A DNA stretch of 64,000 nt from NCBI RefSeq assembly GCF_016756495.1, contig NZ_AP023243.1, forward strand, positions 6,328,501 to 6,392,500. The letters are read 5' to 3'. The translations under genes and the position numbers were made by a program. Origin of the DNA: Mesorhizobium sp. 113-3-3 (lineage in GTDB: Bacteria; Pseudomonadota; Alphaproteobacteria; Rhizobiales; Rhizobiaceae). Positions 38,481 through 49,525 of the stretch are shown here, one piece after another (position 1 is the first letter of the stretch; the number at the start of each line of letters is the position of its first letter). The notes below the pieces were generated by a model that was given only the letters and a program-made list of their open reading frames with translations, was not told the DNA's origin and made no database searches.

Positions 38481-39620
38481 TCAATACGGATCGACGGCGT
38501 CGCGCAGCCCGTCGCCCAACGCGTTGAAAGCAAAGACGGTGGCGAGCACGAAACCGACCGGCGACAGGATCCAGGGATAGGTGCCGATGACGGAATAGGT
38601 CGCGGTATCCTGCAGCATCAGGCCCCACGAGATCAGCGGCGGCTTGACCGCAAAGCCGAGGAAGCCGAGGAAGCATTCGAGCAGCACCACCGTCGGGATG
38701 GCCAAGGTGACGGCGACGATCACGTGGCTCATCACGTTGGGCAAGATGTGCTGCAGGATGATGCGCCGGTCGGTGGCGCCGACCGCCATGGCGGCGCGCA
38801 CATACTCGATGCGCGCCAGCGCCAGCGTCTTGCCGCGCACCTCGCGCGACATCTGCGCCCAGCCCAGGGCCGACATGACGATGATGACAAAGGCGAGGAA
38901 GACGTTGGTCGGCGCGGTGACCGGGATCAGCGTCGTGAGCGCCAGATAGAGCGGCAGCTGCGGGAAGGCGAGCACCAGTTCGACGAAACGCTGCATCCAG
39001 ACGTCGAACCGGCCGCCGAAATAGCCGGAAACCATGCCGACGGTGGTGCCAATGACGGTTATGATGAAGACGACGGTCAGCGCGATCATCAGGGAGACGC
39101 GCGAGCCGTGGATGGCGCGCGACAGCACATCACGGCCGAACTTGTCGGTGCCCAGGAAATGCACCGGCTGGCCGTCCGTCGAGGCGAAGAAATGCCGGTC
39201 CGCCGGGATCAGCCCGAAGAGCTTGTAGGGCGCGCCCTCGACAAAGAAGCCAAGCAGCCTCGGATGGTCGTAGTCGGGGCCGACGACGGGCTGGAAGGTG
39301 ACCGGATCGAGGTCGGCCGAATCGGCCAATGCATAGACCCGCGGCCGAGCGGTGAAGTTGCCGTCCTTGTCGTGGAAGGAAGGCAGCTGCGGCGGGGCGA
39401 AGCCGACATCGGTCGCCTTCGGGTCCATCGGCGCCAGGAATTCGGCGAACACGGCCATGACCAGGAGCAGCACGACGAGCCAAAGCCCGGCCATTCCGGT
39501 CCAGGAGCGCTTCAGCCGGCGCCAGACGAGCGCGAGATAGCTCTCATTGCCGCGCGCCGGTTTGGCGACGATGGGTGTGTCGGCCGGCAGCGGTGGGGGT
39601 GACGGATCGCGGGCCAGCAT
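38481..39620 (-). CDS. agpC: ABC transporter permease (DppC type)
   Basis: 379 residues. After a cytoplasmic head, a first membrane segment (about 40-62), a long periplasmic loop of about 100 residues and then five more segments. The DppC coupling motif SREVRGKTLALARIEYVRAAMAVGATDRRIILQHILPN is present (EAA loop, quoted in part). Its start codon directly follows the agpB stop, so the two permeases are translated together. Confidence 0.9.
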   Translation of the reverse strand: MLARDPSPPPLPADTPIVAKPARGNESYLALVWRRLKRSWTGMAGLWLVVLLLVMAVFAEFLAPMDPKATDVGFAPPQLPSFHDKDGNFTARPRVYALADSADLDPVTFQPVVGPDYDHPRLLGFFVEGAPYKLFGLIPADRHFFASTDGQPVHFLGTDKFGRDVLSRAIHGSRVSLMIALTVVFIITVIGTTVGMVSGYFGGRFDVWMQRFVELVLAFPQLPLYLALTTLIPVTAPTNVFLAFVIIVMSALGWAQMSREVRGKTLALARIEYVRAAMAVGATDRRIILQHILPNVMSHVIVAVTLAIPTVVLLECFLGFLGFAVKPPLISWGLMLQDTATYSVIGTYPWILSPVGFVLATVFAFNALGDGLRDAVDPY

Positions 39621-40628
39621 CTAGCTCTCTCCGTATTGGCGGATGCGCGGGTCGAGCAGGACGAGCAGCATGTCGGCGATGATGTTGCCGACGATCAGTG
39701 TCGCCGCCAGCACCATCATGAAGGTTGCGGTGACATAGACATCGCCGACCGCCATCGAGCCGACAACCGCCGGGCCGACGGTCGGCAGCGCGAAGATGAT
39801 CGCCGTCTCGATCTCGCCGGTGAGCATGTAAGGCAGCACCACGCCTTGGTACATGACGAGCGGATGCAGCGCATTTGGCACGGCGTGACGCATGACGACG
39901 GCGCTGCCGGTCAGGCCCTTGGCTCTCGCGGTCTCGACATATTGCGCGTTGAGCGTATCCAGCAGATTGCCGCGCATGACGCGCATATTGTAGGCGAGCC
40001 CGCCGAAAGTGGCGATCGCCACCACCGGCCAGACATGCTTGACGAGGTCGGCGAACTTCGCCCACGACCATGGCGCACCGCCATATTGCGGCGAGAAGAA
40101 CGAGCCGATTTCCGAGACGTTGAACTGGAAGACCAGCAGATAGACGATGATCAGCGCCATCAGGAAACGCGGCACGGTCATGCCGAGGAAGGAGATGGCC
40201 GACAGTGTCGAGTCGATCCAGGTGTACTGCCTTGTCGCCGCCCATATGCCGAAGGTGATGCCCAGCACCGAAGCGAGCAAATGGCAGACCAGCGCCAGGA
40301 GCAGCGTCCGCGGCAAGCGCTCGCCGACCACATCGGCCACCGGCTTGTTGTAATAGAGGCTGTAGCCGAAATCGCCGCGGGTGACGATGCCGCCGATCCA
40401 GTTGAGATACTGGACGGGCAGCGGCTTATCGAGGCCGTGTTCGACGCGGTAGGCCTGGGCCTGCGCATCGGCCTCGGCGAAGGAGGCGCCGCCCTGGTTG
40501 ATCAACTGCGAGCGGATGTAGTCGGCATAGTCACCAGGCGGCGCCTGGATGATGGCGAAGGTGACGAGGCTCAGGATCGCGAGGACCGGTATCGCCGACG
40601 CTATGCGCATAGCCAAGAATCGCAGCAT
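39621..40628 (-). CDS. agpB: ABC transporter permease (DppB type)
   Basis: 335 residues with six membrane segments starting at residue 8. The periplasmic loop after the first segment carries the usual DppB block (GLDKPLPVQYLNWIGGIVTRGDFGYSLYY in part). The EAA coupling loop reads MRVMRGNLLDTLNAQYVETARAKGL. Separated from agpA by 115 bp that hold a strong GC hairpin. Confidence 0.9.
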   Translation of the reverse strand: MLRFLAMRIASAIPVLAILSLVTFAIIQAPPGDYADYIRSQLINQGGASFAEADAQAQAYRVEHGLDKPLPVQYLNWIGGIVTRGDFGYSLYYNKPVADVVGERLPRTLLLALVCHLLASVLGITFGIWAATRQYTWIDSTLSAISFLGMTVPRFLMALIIVYLLVFQFNVSEIGSFFSPQYGGAPWSWAKFADLVKHVWPVVAIATFGGLAYNMRVMRGNLLDTLNAQYVETARAKGLTGSAVVMRHAVPNALHPLVMYQGVVLPYMLTGEIETAIIFALPTVGPAVVGSMAVGDVYVTATFMMVLAATLIVGNIIADMLLVLLDPRIRQYGES

Positions 40629-40691
40629 GGACGGTCGGCTTCCTCATTTCGCCCGACGCCCCGTTGAGGGCCGTTCGGAGGGTTGGTCTGT

Positions 40692-40718
40692 CCCGGCCGC
40701 GCCAGCGGCGCGGCCGGG
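40692..40718 (-). terminator. Strong GC hairpin between agpA and agpB
   Basis: A 12-bp perfect stem (CCCGGCCGCGCC/GGCGCGGCCGGG) with a 3-nt loop between the binding protein gene and the first permease gene. No T-run. Such elements often keep binding-protein mRNA more abundant than the downstream permease mRNA by partial termination or 3' protection. Confidence 0.55.
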
Positions 40719-40743
40719 TCTCTCTTGGTCAGGGGAGGTAAAC

Positions 40744-42825
40744 TTACATCGGGCCCTTGTCTCCGGGTTTGCCGGGAAGCTCTTGCGGGAACAATTCGTA
40801 TTTCGCCTGCTTGTCGGCCGCGACGAAGACCCGTTCGCGCACGATCGAATCCTCGGCCCAGTTGAACATGAAGATCGGCGTGCCCTGCGGAATGTTCGAG
40901 AAGCGCTTGTTGACGATCAGCGCGCCGGGATATTCCGTCAGGCCGACATTGTAGACATGTTCGGTGGAGATCTTCTGGAACTCCTTCATCAGGCTGGCGC
41001 GTTTGTCGTTGTCCTCCGACGCGACGAACTTGTTGACGATATCGACCAGGTCCTTTTCGAAAGGCATCAGGTCGACCTCGCCGCTTTCAGGCGCGCGGTG
41101 GTTCCAGCTGGTCTTCGGGCCGACGGGCGCGAGCTGCTCGGTGTTCTGCACGACCGAGGTCAGTTCCTGGTCGTTGCGCCGGATCAGCCAGTCGAAGCGG
41201 CCCGAATATTGCGAGGCATCGCGCTGGGTGCCGTTGAGGCCCTTGAGCACGACCCGAAGCCCGAGCTTCTCCATCTGGGCGACGACGCCTTCGGCAAGGC
41301 TCTTGTCGGTGCCGTAGTCGTTGTTGACCAGCATGACGATCTCGACGTTCTTGCCGCCGGCGGTGCCGGCCGGGAAGTTCACGAAGCCGTCGCCGTCGGT
41401 ATCCTTGAGGCCGGCCTTTGCGAGTTCAGCCTTGGCGCCCGCGAGGTCGAACGGATAGTAGACGGTCGACTTGCGGTCATAGAAGCTGGTGCCCGAGGAG
41501 AAACCGCCGGGATAGATGGCGGTGAACGGCCCCTTGACCAGGGAGTCGCCCAGCGCCTTGCGGTCCAGCGCCATGGTGACGGCCTTGCGGAAATCCTCGT
41601 TGCGGTTCAGTTCGCGGACGGCCTGGCTGCGCTCGTCCGGATTGCCCCAGCCATTGGCGGAGAAATTCATGCGCAGATTGTAGCCGATGAGGCGTGGACC
41701 GAAGGCGAGCCGTGCCGGCGCGTTCGCTTCAGCGGCGCGCTTCAGCGAGGCGACGAAGTTTTCCGGCTGCTCGAGGTTGGAGAAGTCACCGGAGCCGGCA
41801 ACCGCCTGGACGTCGCGGTCGGCCCAGGTCGACAGCTTGTACTGCAGCTCGTTGAGGTAAGGCAGCTGATTGCCCTTCTCGTCGACCTTCCAATAGTAGG
41901 GATTGCGGCGCATCACGATGATGTCGTCCGGCCGGTATTCGACCGGTACCCAGGCGCCCATCACCGGCATGTTCATATATTCCGGCGGGAAGGCGTTCTT
42001 GAACTGGTCGTAGGTGTTCTTCGAGTATTTGGGATGCTGCGGTTTCAATATGTGCGCCGGGCCGGGGCAGAACGTGCCGTAGGCCATGGCGTAGAGATAC
42101 TGTTTCGGGAAGGCGTCCTTGAAGGTCCACTCGACGGTGTAGTCGTCGATCTTCTTCAGCGTCGTGCCGACGCCGAAGGTTTCCGGTGTGGCGCCATTGA
42201 GCGGCGAGACGTTCGGGTCGACCACCTCGTCATCCCAGTAGAACATGACGTCGTCGGCGTTGAAGGCCACGCCATCGGACCATTTTGCGCCTTCGACAAG
42301 ATGCATGGTCAGCTTGTGACCGTCCTTCGACCAGTCCCAGCTTTTGGCGAGGTTCGGCAGCGGCTCGGTGTCCTTGGCCTCGACCTGGAACAGCGGCGCC
42401 GTGCGCGTCAGGCATTCGGAGAGGCCGATATCGATGCCGCCCCAGCCTTGCGTCTGGCCGGCGCCATAATTCCAGCCCTCGGGACGGCCGCCGATGACAT
42501 GGCGCATGGTGTCGCCATAGACGCCGACACCGTCAGGCATGTTGGCCGTCTTGAAGACCAGCGGCTCCTTCGGCAACCTGTCCTTCACCGGCGGCAGCTT
42601 GCCGGTCTTGACGTATTTTTCAGTCACCCAATCCGGCTCGTGATATTCGGGCAGGGCCTTGAACTCCAGGATGGAGTCACGCGCCACGTATTTGATCTTG
42701 CCCTCGGCCGGAAAGGTCGCCGGCACCGGCGGGACTGTCGGCTCTGAAGCGAAAGCGTTGAGTGCCGGAACAGAGACGCTCAGCGCCAGTCCGGCGGCAA
42801 TGCCAATGCTGCGTAGGTTTCTCAT
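40744..42825 (-). CDS. agpA: Periplasmic substrate-binding protein of the alpha-galactoside transporter
   Basis: 693 residues from ATG 42825 with a strong site (GGGAGGAG) five to six bases upstream. Signal peptide of about 26 residues ending AFA. Large SBP_bac_5 (DppA/OppA) family protein: the lid and core carry LAKSWDWSKDGHKLTMHL, KWSDGVAFNADDVMFYW and RKAVTMALDRKAL. Its length above 600 residues fits the AgpA branch that binds melibiose/raffinose in S. meliloti rather than peptides. Confidence 0.88.
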   Translation of the reverse strand: MRNLRSIGIAAGLALSVSVPALNAFASEPTVPPVPATFPAEGKIKYVARDSILEFKALPEYHEPDWVTEKYVKTGKLPPVKDRLPKEPLVFKTANMPDGVGVYGDTMRHVIGGRPEGWNYGAGQTQGWGGIDIGLSECLTRTAPLFQVEAKDTEPLPNLAKSWDWSKDGHKLTMHLVEGAKWSDGVAFNADDVMFYWDDEVVDPNVSPLNGATPETFGVGTTLKKIDDYTVEWTFKDAFPKQYLYAMAYGTFCPGPAHILKPQHPKYSKNTYDQFKNAFPPEYMNMPVMGAWVPVEYRPDDIIVMRRNPYYWKVDEKGNQLPYLNELQYKLSTWADRDVQAVAGSGDFSNLEQPENFVASLKRAAEANAPARLAFGPRLIGYNLRMNFSANGWGNPDERSQAVRELNRNEDFRKAVTMALDRKALGDSLVKGPFTAIYPGGFSSGTSFYDRKSTVYYPFDLAGAKAELAKAGLKDTDGDGFVNFPAGTAGGKNVEIVMLVNNDYGTDKSLAEGVVAQMEKLGLRVVLKGLNGTQRDASQYSGRFDWLIRRNDQELTSVVQNTEQLAPVGPKTSWNHRAPESGEVDLMPFEKDLVDIVNKFVASEDNDKRASLMKEFQKISTEHVYNVGLTEYPGALIVNKRFSNIPQGTPIFMFNWAEDSIVRERVFVAADKQAKYELFPQELPGKPGDKGPM

Positions 42826-42927
42826 AATCTCCTCCCTCATGTTCAGACGTTTTCTGCTGCTCGTCTTCTGCCCGGAATGCTGACTGCGGTGGACCTGCCT
42901 CCCGTGGATCCGCCGCACCCGGGCTTT

Positions 42928-44394
42928 TCAACCGGCTTGTTTCAGCGCGGCTTTCTCGGCGCGCAATTCCTCGATCGAACGCACGTTTCGCCGTGCGGCG
43001 CCCGCCCATTCGCGGGTCTTGACCGCGGATTTCGACAGCCGCTCCCTGGCGGCAGGAACCGCATGCGCATATTGCGGCAGCCATTGAGCCTGGGCGACGA
43101 CCATTTCGTCCACCATCTGCCAGACTTCCTCCGGCGTCGACACCGCACCGACCAGCGGGTCATGCAGCACGGCCAGTTTCAAGAGATCGATGTCGCCCGA
43201 TACCGCGGCATGGACCGACATGCGCTGGACGTTGATCGAGGCCATGCAGGTGGCCGCGCAGGCTTCCGGCAGCGTGATGCCGGCAGCCATGTTGATGCCG
43301 AAACGGTCGACAAAGCCGGGCGATTCGATGATGGCGTCCTGCGGCAAATTGGTGATCACGCCATTGTTCCTGACGTTGAAGTGGCCGCGATAGACGCGGT
43401 TGGTCTCCAGCGCCTCGAGAATATGACTGGCATGTTCGTTGGAGCGATTGGCCGGATCGATCGGTTTCGACGCCGCGTCGAGGAATTGCGGATATTCCGT
43501 CTCGAACCAGTTGCGGGTTTCGGTGGAGTAGCGGAGATAGCCGCCGGTCTCGCCATGGATCCAGTCAGACATATCGATCCAGCGGGTGATCTCGTCTGGC
43601 CGCTTGCGGTACCAGGGCAGATATTCGGAGAGATGACCGTTGCTCTCGGTCGAATAGACGCCGAAGCGCTTCAAGACATCGATGCGCAGCTTTTCCTGCT
43701 GGGAATAGACCGGATGCGCCTCGAAGGCCGCAACCAGTTCATCCTTGCCGATCTTGCGGCCGTTCAGCCGCAGATCGATGAACCAGGTCTGGTGGTTGAT
43801 GCCGGAACAGACATAATCGAGCTCGTGCCTGGACTTCGCACCCAGCACCTCGGCGATCTGCTCGGCGCCGTGCTGGACGCCGTGGCAGAGGCCGACCGTG
43901 TCGACCTTGCCATACTCGATCGCCGCCCAGGTGTTCATGGCCATAGGGTTGGCGTAGTTGAGGAATTTGGCCCCCGTCGCGGCGACCTCGCGTATGTCCT
44001 TGCAGAAGTCGAGGATCACCGGGATGTTGCGCTGGCCATAGAGGATGCCGCCGGCGCAGATCGTATCGCCGACGCACTGGTCGATGCCATATTTCAGCGG
44101 AATACGGATGTCGTCGGCGTAGGCCTCCAGGCCGCCGACCCGCACGCAGCTGATGATATAGCGCGCGCCTTCGAGCGCCTTGCGGCGATCGGTTGTCGCC
44201 GTCACCCGGGTTGGCAACCCGTTCGCCTCGACGACCTTGTCGAGGATAGCCTTGATCATCCCGAGATTGTGCTCGCTGAGGTCGGTCAGCGCGAATTCGA
44301 TATCCCTGAATTCGGGTACGCACAGGATGTCGGTGAACAGTTTCTTGGTGAATCCGACGCTGCCGGCGCCGATGATAGCGATTTTGAAACTCAT
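42928..44394 (-). CDS. agaL1: GH4 alpha-galactosidase AgaL1-like
   Basis: 488 residues from ATG 44394 (GGATGAGGTG upstream; GTG 44403 is an alternative). NAD-binding loop FKIAIIGAGSVGFTKKLF at the start; the GH4 motifs NPMAMNTWA, GLCHGVQHG and GINHQTWF follow. It is a second GH4 enzyme, clearly different in sequence from the one at the operon end (longer, different metal-site surroundings), so the two may favour different alpha-galactosides. First gene of the operon, divergent from the AraC-type regulator. Confidence 0.9.
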   Translation of the reverse strand: MSFKIAIIGAGSVGFTKKLFTDILCVPEFRDIEFALTDLSEHNLGMIKAILDKVVEANGLPTRVTATTDRRKALEGARYIISCVRVGGLEAYADDIRIPLKYGIDQCVGDTICAGGILYGQRNIPVILDFCKDIREVAATGAKFLNYANPMAMNTWAAIEYGKVDTVGLCHGVQHGAEQIAEVLGAKSRHELDYVCSGINHQTWFIDLRLNGRKIGKDELVAAFEAHPVYSQQEKLRIDVLKRFGVYSTESNGHLSEYLPWYRKRPDEITRWIDMSDWIHGETGGYLRYSTETRNWFETEYPQFLDAASKPIDPANRSNEHASHILEALETNRVYRGHFNVRNNGVITNLPQDAIIESPGFVDRFGINMAAGITLPEACAATCMASINVQRMSVHAAVSGDIDLLKLAVLHDPLVGAVSTPEEVWQMVDEMVVAQAQWLPQYAHAVPAARERLSKSAVKTREWAGAARRNVRSIEELRAEKAALKQAG

Positions 44395-44403
44395 CAGCTG
44401 CAC

Positions 44404-44606
44404 CTCATCCTATTCCAATGACAGGTCGGGAATGACAGGGATGGGTTGCAGCCGCATGCCGTGGCATGTGTGCACGACAAGCCGGATTCCGGCCTGCCAC
44501 CTCCCTGTCCGCTCCTCGCCTGCGGATCTCTCTCGCTTTTCGAGGGGGAGTATGCCCTTATTCACGAGCGCGACCAGAGAAGGATTATGCTTTCAAGGGT
44601 AATTTT
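44404..44606. promoter_or_regulatory. Divergent control region of the alpha-galactoside operon
   Basis: 203 bp between agaL1 and the regulator gene. It contains a direct repeat AATGACAGG at 44417 and 44431 (14-bp spacing, close to the agaL1 start) and a dyad CATGCC-GT-GGCATG at 44455-44468. These are candidate binding sites for the AraC-type activator, which typically contacts direct repeats near the promoter. Confidence 0.4.
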
Positions 44607-45515
44607 GTGCTACGAGATTTGATCGCCAACGGACAGTCGATGCGCACGATCTCGCTGCCGCGCGGCCGGCAGCGCCTGCATGCCATGCCGACAAGCACCG
44701 GCTACGAGGTGCGCGAGGACGAGATCTATGACTGGGACGGGCGCAGGCGCGGCCAGACGCCGTTCACCGTGCTCCAGCACACCATCAGCGGCACCGGCCG
44801 GCTGCGCTACGAGAACCGCAACTACCGCCTGCAAGAGAATGACACGCTGCTGGTGCTGGTGCCGCACAACCACCGCTACTGGCTGGCGAGCGACGAGCGC
44901 TGGGAATATTTCTGGATCTCGATGAACGGCGAGGAGGCGCTGCGCATCCACAAGTCGATCCTCAGCATCTCCGGTCCGGTGTTCCGGCTGCAGCCGGCGA
45001 CAATCGATCATCTTGCCGATTGCAGCCTGCGCCTCATCAAGGGGGCGGCCTCACCGGGTGCCGCGTCCGCTATCGCCTACGAGGCGGCGATGGCGCTCTA
45101 CGACGATGTCTTCGGCTCGCATGCCTTTGCAGAGAAACTCAGCGCCATGCAGCCGGTCATCGATCATATCAACGCCAATCTCGACAAGCCGCTGCCGGTT
45201 GCGGACCTCGTCCAGATCAGTGGCCTCAGCCGGGCCCATTTCTCGCGCTGCTTCGCGGAGAGCGAAGGTCTGCCGCCCGCCGAGTTCGTGCTGCAGCAGC
45301 GCCTGCAGCGGGCGGCGAAGCTGTTGACCAAGGCGGACTTCCTGCCGGTGAAGGAAGTCGCCATCCTGTGCGGCTTCGAGGATGCGAACTATTTTTCGAA
45401 GGTCTTTCGCCGCCTCTACGGCACCACGCCCAGCCAGTTCCGTACCACCGGCATGTATGCCAGTCTGCGAACCCCGACCAGGGGCGGCGTCAGGGTGTCT
45501 GATAACGAGACCTGA
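44607..45515 (+). CDS. agpT: AraC-family activator, AgpT-like
   Basis: 302 residues from GTG 44607 (CAAGGGT upstream); ATG 44640 is an alternative. The N-terminal half is an AraC-type sugar-binding cupin (TGRLRYENRNYRLQENDTLLVLVPHNHRYW). The C-terminal 100 residues carry two helix-turn-helix units (LPVADLVQISGLSRAHFSRCFAE, then VKEVAILCGFEDANYFSKVFRRLYGTTPSQFR). Its divergent place before agaL1 matches agpT of S. meliloti, the activator needed for growth on alpha-galactosides. Confidence 0.85.
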   Translation: MLRDLIANGQSMRTISLPRGRQRLHAMPTSTGYEVREDEIYDWDGRRRGQTPFTVLQHTISGTGRLRYENRNYRLQENDTLLVLVPHNHRYWLASDERWEYFWISMNGEEALRIHKSILSISGPVFRLQPATIDHLADCSLRLIKGAASPGAASAIAYEAAMALYDDVFGSHAFAEKLSAMQPVIDHINANLDKPLPVADLVQISGLSRAHFSRCFAESEGLPPAEFVLQQRLQRAAKLLTKADFLPVKEVAILCGFEDANYFSKVFRRLYGTTPSQFRTTGMYASLRTPTRGGVRVSDNET

Positions 45516-45536
45516 CGCCGCTTCGGGCCTGCATTG

Positions 45537-47564
45537 TCAGGCCGCGTGCAGGCTGCCGCCATCCAGCCACTCGAGATCATCAGGCGAAAGCGCGATGTCC
45601 AGCGCCCGCAGGCTGTCTTCCAACTCGCCCAGCGTGCGCGGCCCGATCAGCGGAACCGACGGGAAAGGCTGGTTGAGCACATAGGCCAGGGCAACGTGGA
45701 TCGGGCTCTTGCGGAGTCGAGCGGCGAGATCGATGGCGCGGTCGCGGCGGCCGAAATTGCGCTCCGAATACCAGACCCGAACCAGTTCCTCGCTGTCGCG
45801 CCGGTCGCGCCCGGCGCGGTCGGTGAAGAAGCCGCGTCCCTGGCTCGACCAGGCGAAATTCGGCATCTGCCTGGATGTCAGCCAGGCCTTCCAGTCGTCG
45901 GTGGACGAAGCCACACAACCCGCCCAGATCGGCTCCAGCATTTCTGCCAGCGAAAAATTGTTGGAGAGCGCGCCGGGCTTCTGCTTGCCGGTGCGCTCGG
46001 CATAGGCAATCGCCTCGTCCATGCGCTGCATCGTCCAGTTCGAGCCGCCGAACGGGCCGCGGATGCGGCCTGCCTTCACCTCACGGTCCATGGCATCGAC
46101 GAACTCGCCGACCGGCACGTCCGGATTGTCGCGGTGCATGAAATAGACGTCGACATGGTCCGTCTGCAGGCGGTCGAGCGATTGGGCAAGCTGCTTGCCG
46201 ATCACGTCGGGATAGCAGAGCGGCGAATGCGCGCCCTTGGCGATGATCACAGACTGCTCGCGCACGCCGCGGTTCTGCAACCACTGGCCAAGCAGCGTCT
46301 CGGTGTAGCCGCCACCGTAGACATAGCCGGTGTCGAACAGATTGCCGCCGGCCTCGAAGAAGGCATCGAGCAGGATCGAGCCCGAGGAGAAGGTGCGGAA
46401 ATCCTCGAAGCCGAGCGCCACCACCGATGCCGGCTTCGCCAGGCCCGGAATGGCGCGCTTGCCGATCGCCGTTCCGCCAGACCGCAGAGGCCGGCCGGAG
46501 ATGGTGCCGGTGCGCAGCGGGGCCTTTTCGATCTCATATTCCAGCCCGACGGCAGCGCGCCATCCGTCAAGCACGCGCAAGGTGCCGAGACTGTCGGCCC
46601 AATCCATGCCCGGCCAGGCGAATTCCTGCCGTCCGGCGAGGATCGCCTCGCCGGCGCCGTCGACCTCGAATGAATAGACATGGCGTTTTTCGTCGACGCT
46701 GATTGTCTCGCGCGAACCGTCGGCGCCGATCACATCGATCCGGCCGAGGCCGACATCGCGATTTCCCCCGGCGAACCAGAAGTCCGGCACTTCGATGCGG
46801 CCCTTGGTGCCGAGGACGCGCAACACATTGTCCTGGTTCAGCGAGATGCTGCAGGAGACTTCGGCGACGATGCCGCCGGCAAAGTGCAACAGCGCCGAGG
46901 CCCATTCGTCGACGCCGGACTGGCCAAGGTGGGCTGTACCAACCACCTTGTCGGGCTCGGCAAAGGGGAGGCCCGCCGCCGCCCCGGCAATCAGCCGCAC
47001 CATCGAGACGGTATAGCCGCCGACGTCCAGTATGCCGCCGCCGGCGGAATCGTTGGCGTAGAGCCGGTGCTGCGGCATGAAGCCCGGCATGGCAAAGCCG
47101 AAGCTCGACTTGATCATCCGGACCTCGCCGATGACGCCGGACTTGATCAATTCCACCAGCTTCAACGTCTGCGGGTGCAGCCGGTACATGAAGGCTTCGC
47201 CGAGAAAGGTGCCGGCCTTGCGCGCGGCATGGAACATGGCGTCGGCCTCGAAGGCGGTCAGCGCCAGCGGCTTTTCGCACAGCACATGCTTGCCCGCTTC
47301 CGCCGCCCGGATCGCCCATTGCGCATGGCCGGGATGCGGGATCGCGATGTAGACGGCATCGATGTCGGAATCGGCAAGCAGCGCTTCATAGCCGTGGACA
47401 ATACGGGCGCCGGGAAATTTCTCGGCGAGGCCCGGCTTGGCGGGATCGCGTGCGCCGATGGCGACCAGTTTTCCGGTGCGCGAAGCGGCCACGCCGCCGG
47501 CGAAGGCCTGGGCGATGCTGCCCGGGCCGAGAATGCCCCAGCGAATGGGCGTGGTTGCGGTCAT
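45537..47564 (-). CDS. Gfo/Idh/MocA oxidoreductase fused to an aldo/keto reductase
   Basis: 675 residues from ATG 47564, seven bases after AAGGAG; ATG 47570 is too close to that site. Residues 1-335 are a Gfo/Idh/MocA dehydrogenase (RWGILGPGSIAQAFA, HVLCEKPLALT, GGGILDVGGYTV). Residues about 345-675 are an aldo/keto reductase (LDAFFEAGGNLFDTGYVYGGGYTE, VDVYFMHRDNP, then VLNQPFPSVPLIGPRT). The fusion suggests two successive NAD(P)-linked redox steps on one sugar. It follows the sugar ABC transporter genes by 36 bp and should work on the imported substrate. Confidence 0.9.
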   Translation of the reverse strand: MTATTPIRWGILGPGSIAQAFAGGVAASRTGKLVAIGARDPAKPGLAEKFPGARIVHGYEALLADSDIDAVYIAIPHPGHAQWAIRAAEAGKHVLCEKPLALTAFEADAMFHAARKAGTFLGEAFMYRLHPQTLKLVELIKSGVIGEVRMIKSSFGFAMPGFMPQHRLYANDSAGGGILDVGGYTVSMVRLIAGAAAGLPFAEPDKVVGTAHLGQSGVDEWASALLHFAGGIVAEVSCSISLNQDNVLRVLGTKGRIEVPDFWFAGGNRDVGLGRIDVIGADGSRETISVDEKRHVYSFEVDGAGEAILAGRQEFAWPGMDWADSLGTLRVLDGWRAAVGLEYEIEKAPLRTGTISGRPLRSGGTAIGKRAIPGLAKPASVVALGFEDFRTFSSGSILLDAFFEAGGNLFDTGYVYGGGYTETLLGQWLQNRGVREQSVIIAKGAHSPLCYPDVIGKQLAQSLDRLQTDHVDVYFMHRDNPDVPVGEFVDAMDREVKAGRIRGPFGGSNWTMQRMDEAIAYAERTGKQKPGALSNNFSLAEMLEPIWAGCVASSTDDWKAWLTSRQMPNFAWSSQGRGFFTDRAGRDRRDSEELVRVWYSERNFGRRDRAIDLAARLRKSPIHVALAYVLNQPFPSVPLIGPRTLGELEDSLRALDIALSPDDLEWLDGGSLHAA

Positions 47565-47600
47565 TGTCATTCTCCTTGAAGGCTGGGAGGGGGCGGCCGG

Positions 47601-48680
<1,080 letters not shown>

Positions 48681-48688
48681 GCTGCCTC

Positions 48689-49525
48689 TTATTTGACTGC
48701 GCCGGCGGCGATGCCGGCGATGAAATGGCGCTGCAGGAGGACGAAGACGATGAGCATCGGCACGGTCAGCATCACGGCCCCCGCCATGATACCGCCCCAC
48801 GACACTTTGGTGAGGCCGATCAGCGTGCCGAGCGCCACCGGCGCCGTCATCGAACCGGGTTGGCTGTTGATCAAAAGCGGCCAGAGGTAGTTGTTCCAGG
48901 AGGAGAGGAACAGGATGATGGCGAGTGCGGCCAGCATCGGCCGCGCCAGCGGCAGCGCGACGAAGAGGAAGATGCGCCACTCTTTCACGCCTTCGACACG
49001 GGCGGCGTCGAACAGATCGTCCGGCATCATCGAAAAACTCTGCCGCATGAACAGCACGCCAAGCGAATTGAACAACGGCGGCACGATCAGCGCCACCCAG
49101 GTGTTGGCGAGCTGGAAGTCGCGCGCCACCATGATGAATTGCGGGATCAGCACCACCGCATAGGGCAGCGTGATGGTGCCGAAGATGATGCCGACAACCA
49201 CGCCTTTGCCGAAGAACTGGTAGCGCGCCAGCGCCCAGCCAGCCATCGACGTCAACAGCACCGACAGGAAGGTGTAGGTCACCGCTACCGAGACGGAGAT
49301 GCCGATGGCGCCGACGAAGTTGGTGTCGCGCTGCAGATTGTTGAAATTGTCGACGAAATTGCCGTGCGGCAAAAGCTCGATGCCGGGGCTGAAGATGCCG
49401 TTGTCGGGCATGGTCGAGAACACCACCATCATCCACAGCGGGAACAGCCAGATCAGCGCCAGCGGGGTGAGGAAAAGATGCAGCGCAATGCTGCGCCTCA
49501 GGCGGGCGGAAGAGAGCGAGCTCAT
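48689..49525 (-). CDS. Sugar ABC transporter permease (MalG type)
   Basis: 278 residues from ATG 49525, which overlaps the preceding permease stop (ATGA). Six membrane segments; the EAA loop reads [31 protein letters not shown]. Second permease of a CUT1 carbohydrate transporter, 8 bp before the ATPase gene. Confidence 0.92.
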   Translation of the reverse strand: MSSLSSARLRRSIALHLFLTPLALIWLFPLWMMVVFSTMPDNGIFSPGIELLPHGNFVDNFNNLQRDTNFVGAIGISVSVAVTYTFLSVLLTSMAGWALARYQFFGKGVVVGIIFGTITLPYAVVLIPQFIMVARDFQLANTWVALIVPPLFNSLGVLFMRQSFSMMPDDLFDAARVEGVKEWRIFLFVALPLARPMLAALAIILFLSSWNNYLWPLLINSQPGSMTAPVALGTLIGLTKVSWGGIMAGAVMLTVPMLIVFVLLQRHFIAGIAAGAVK

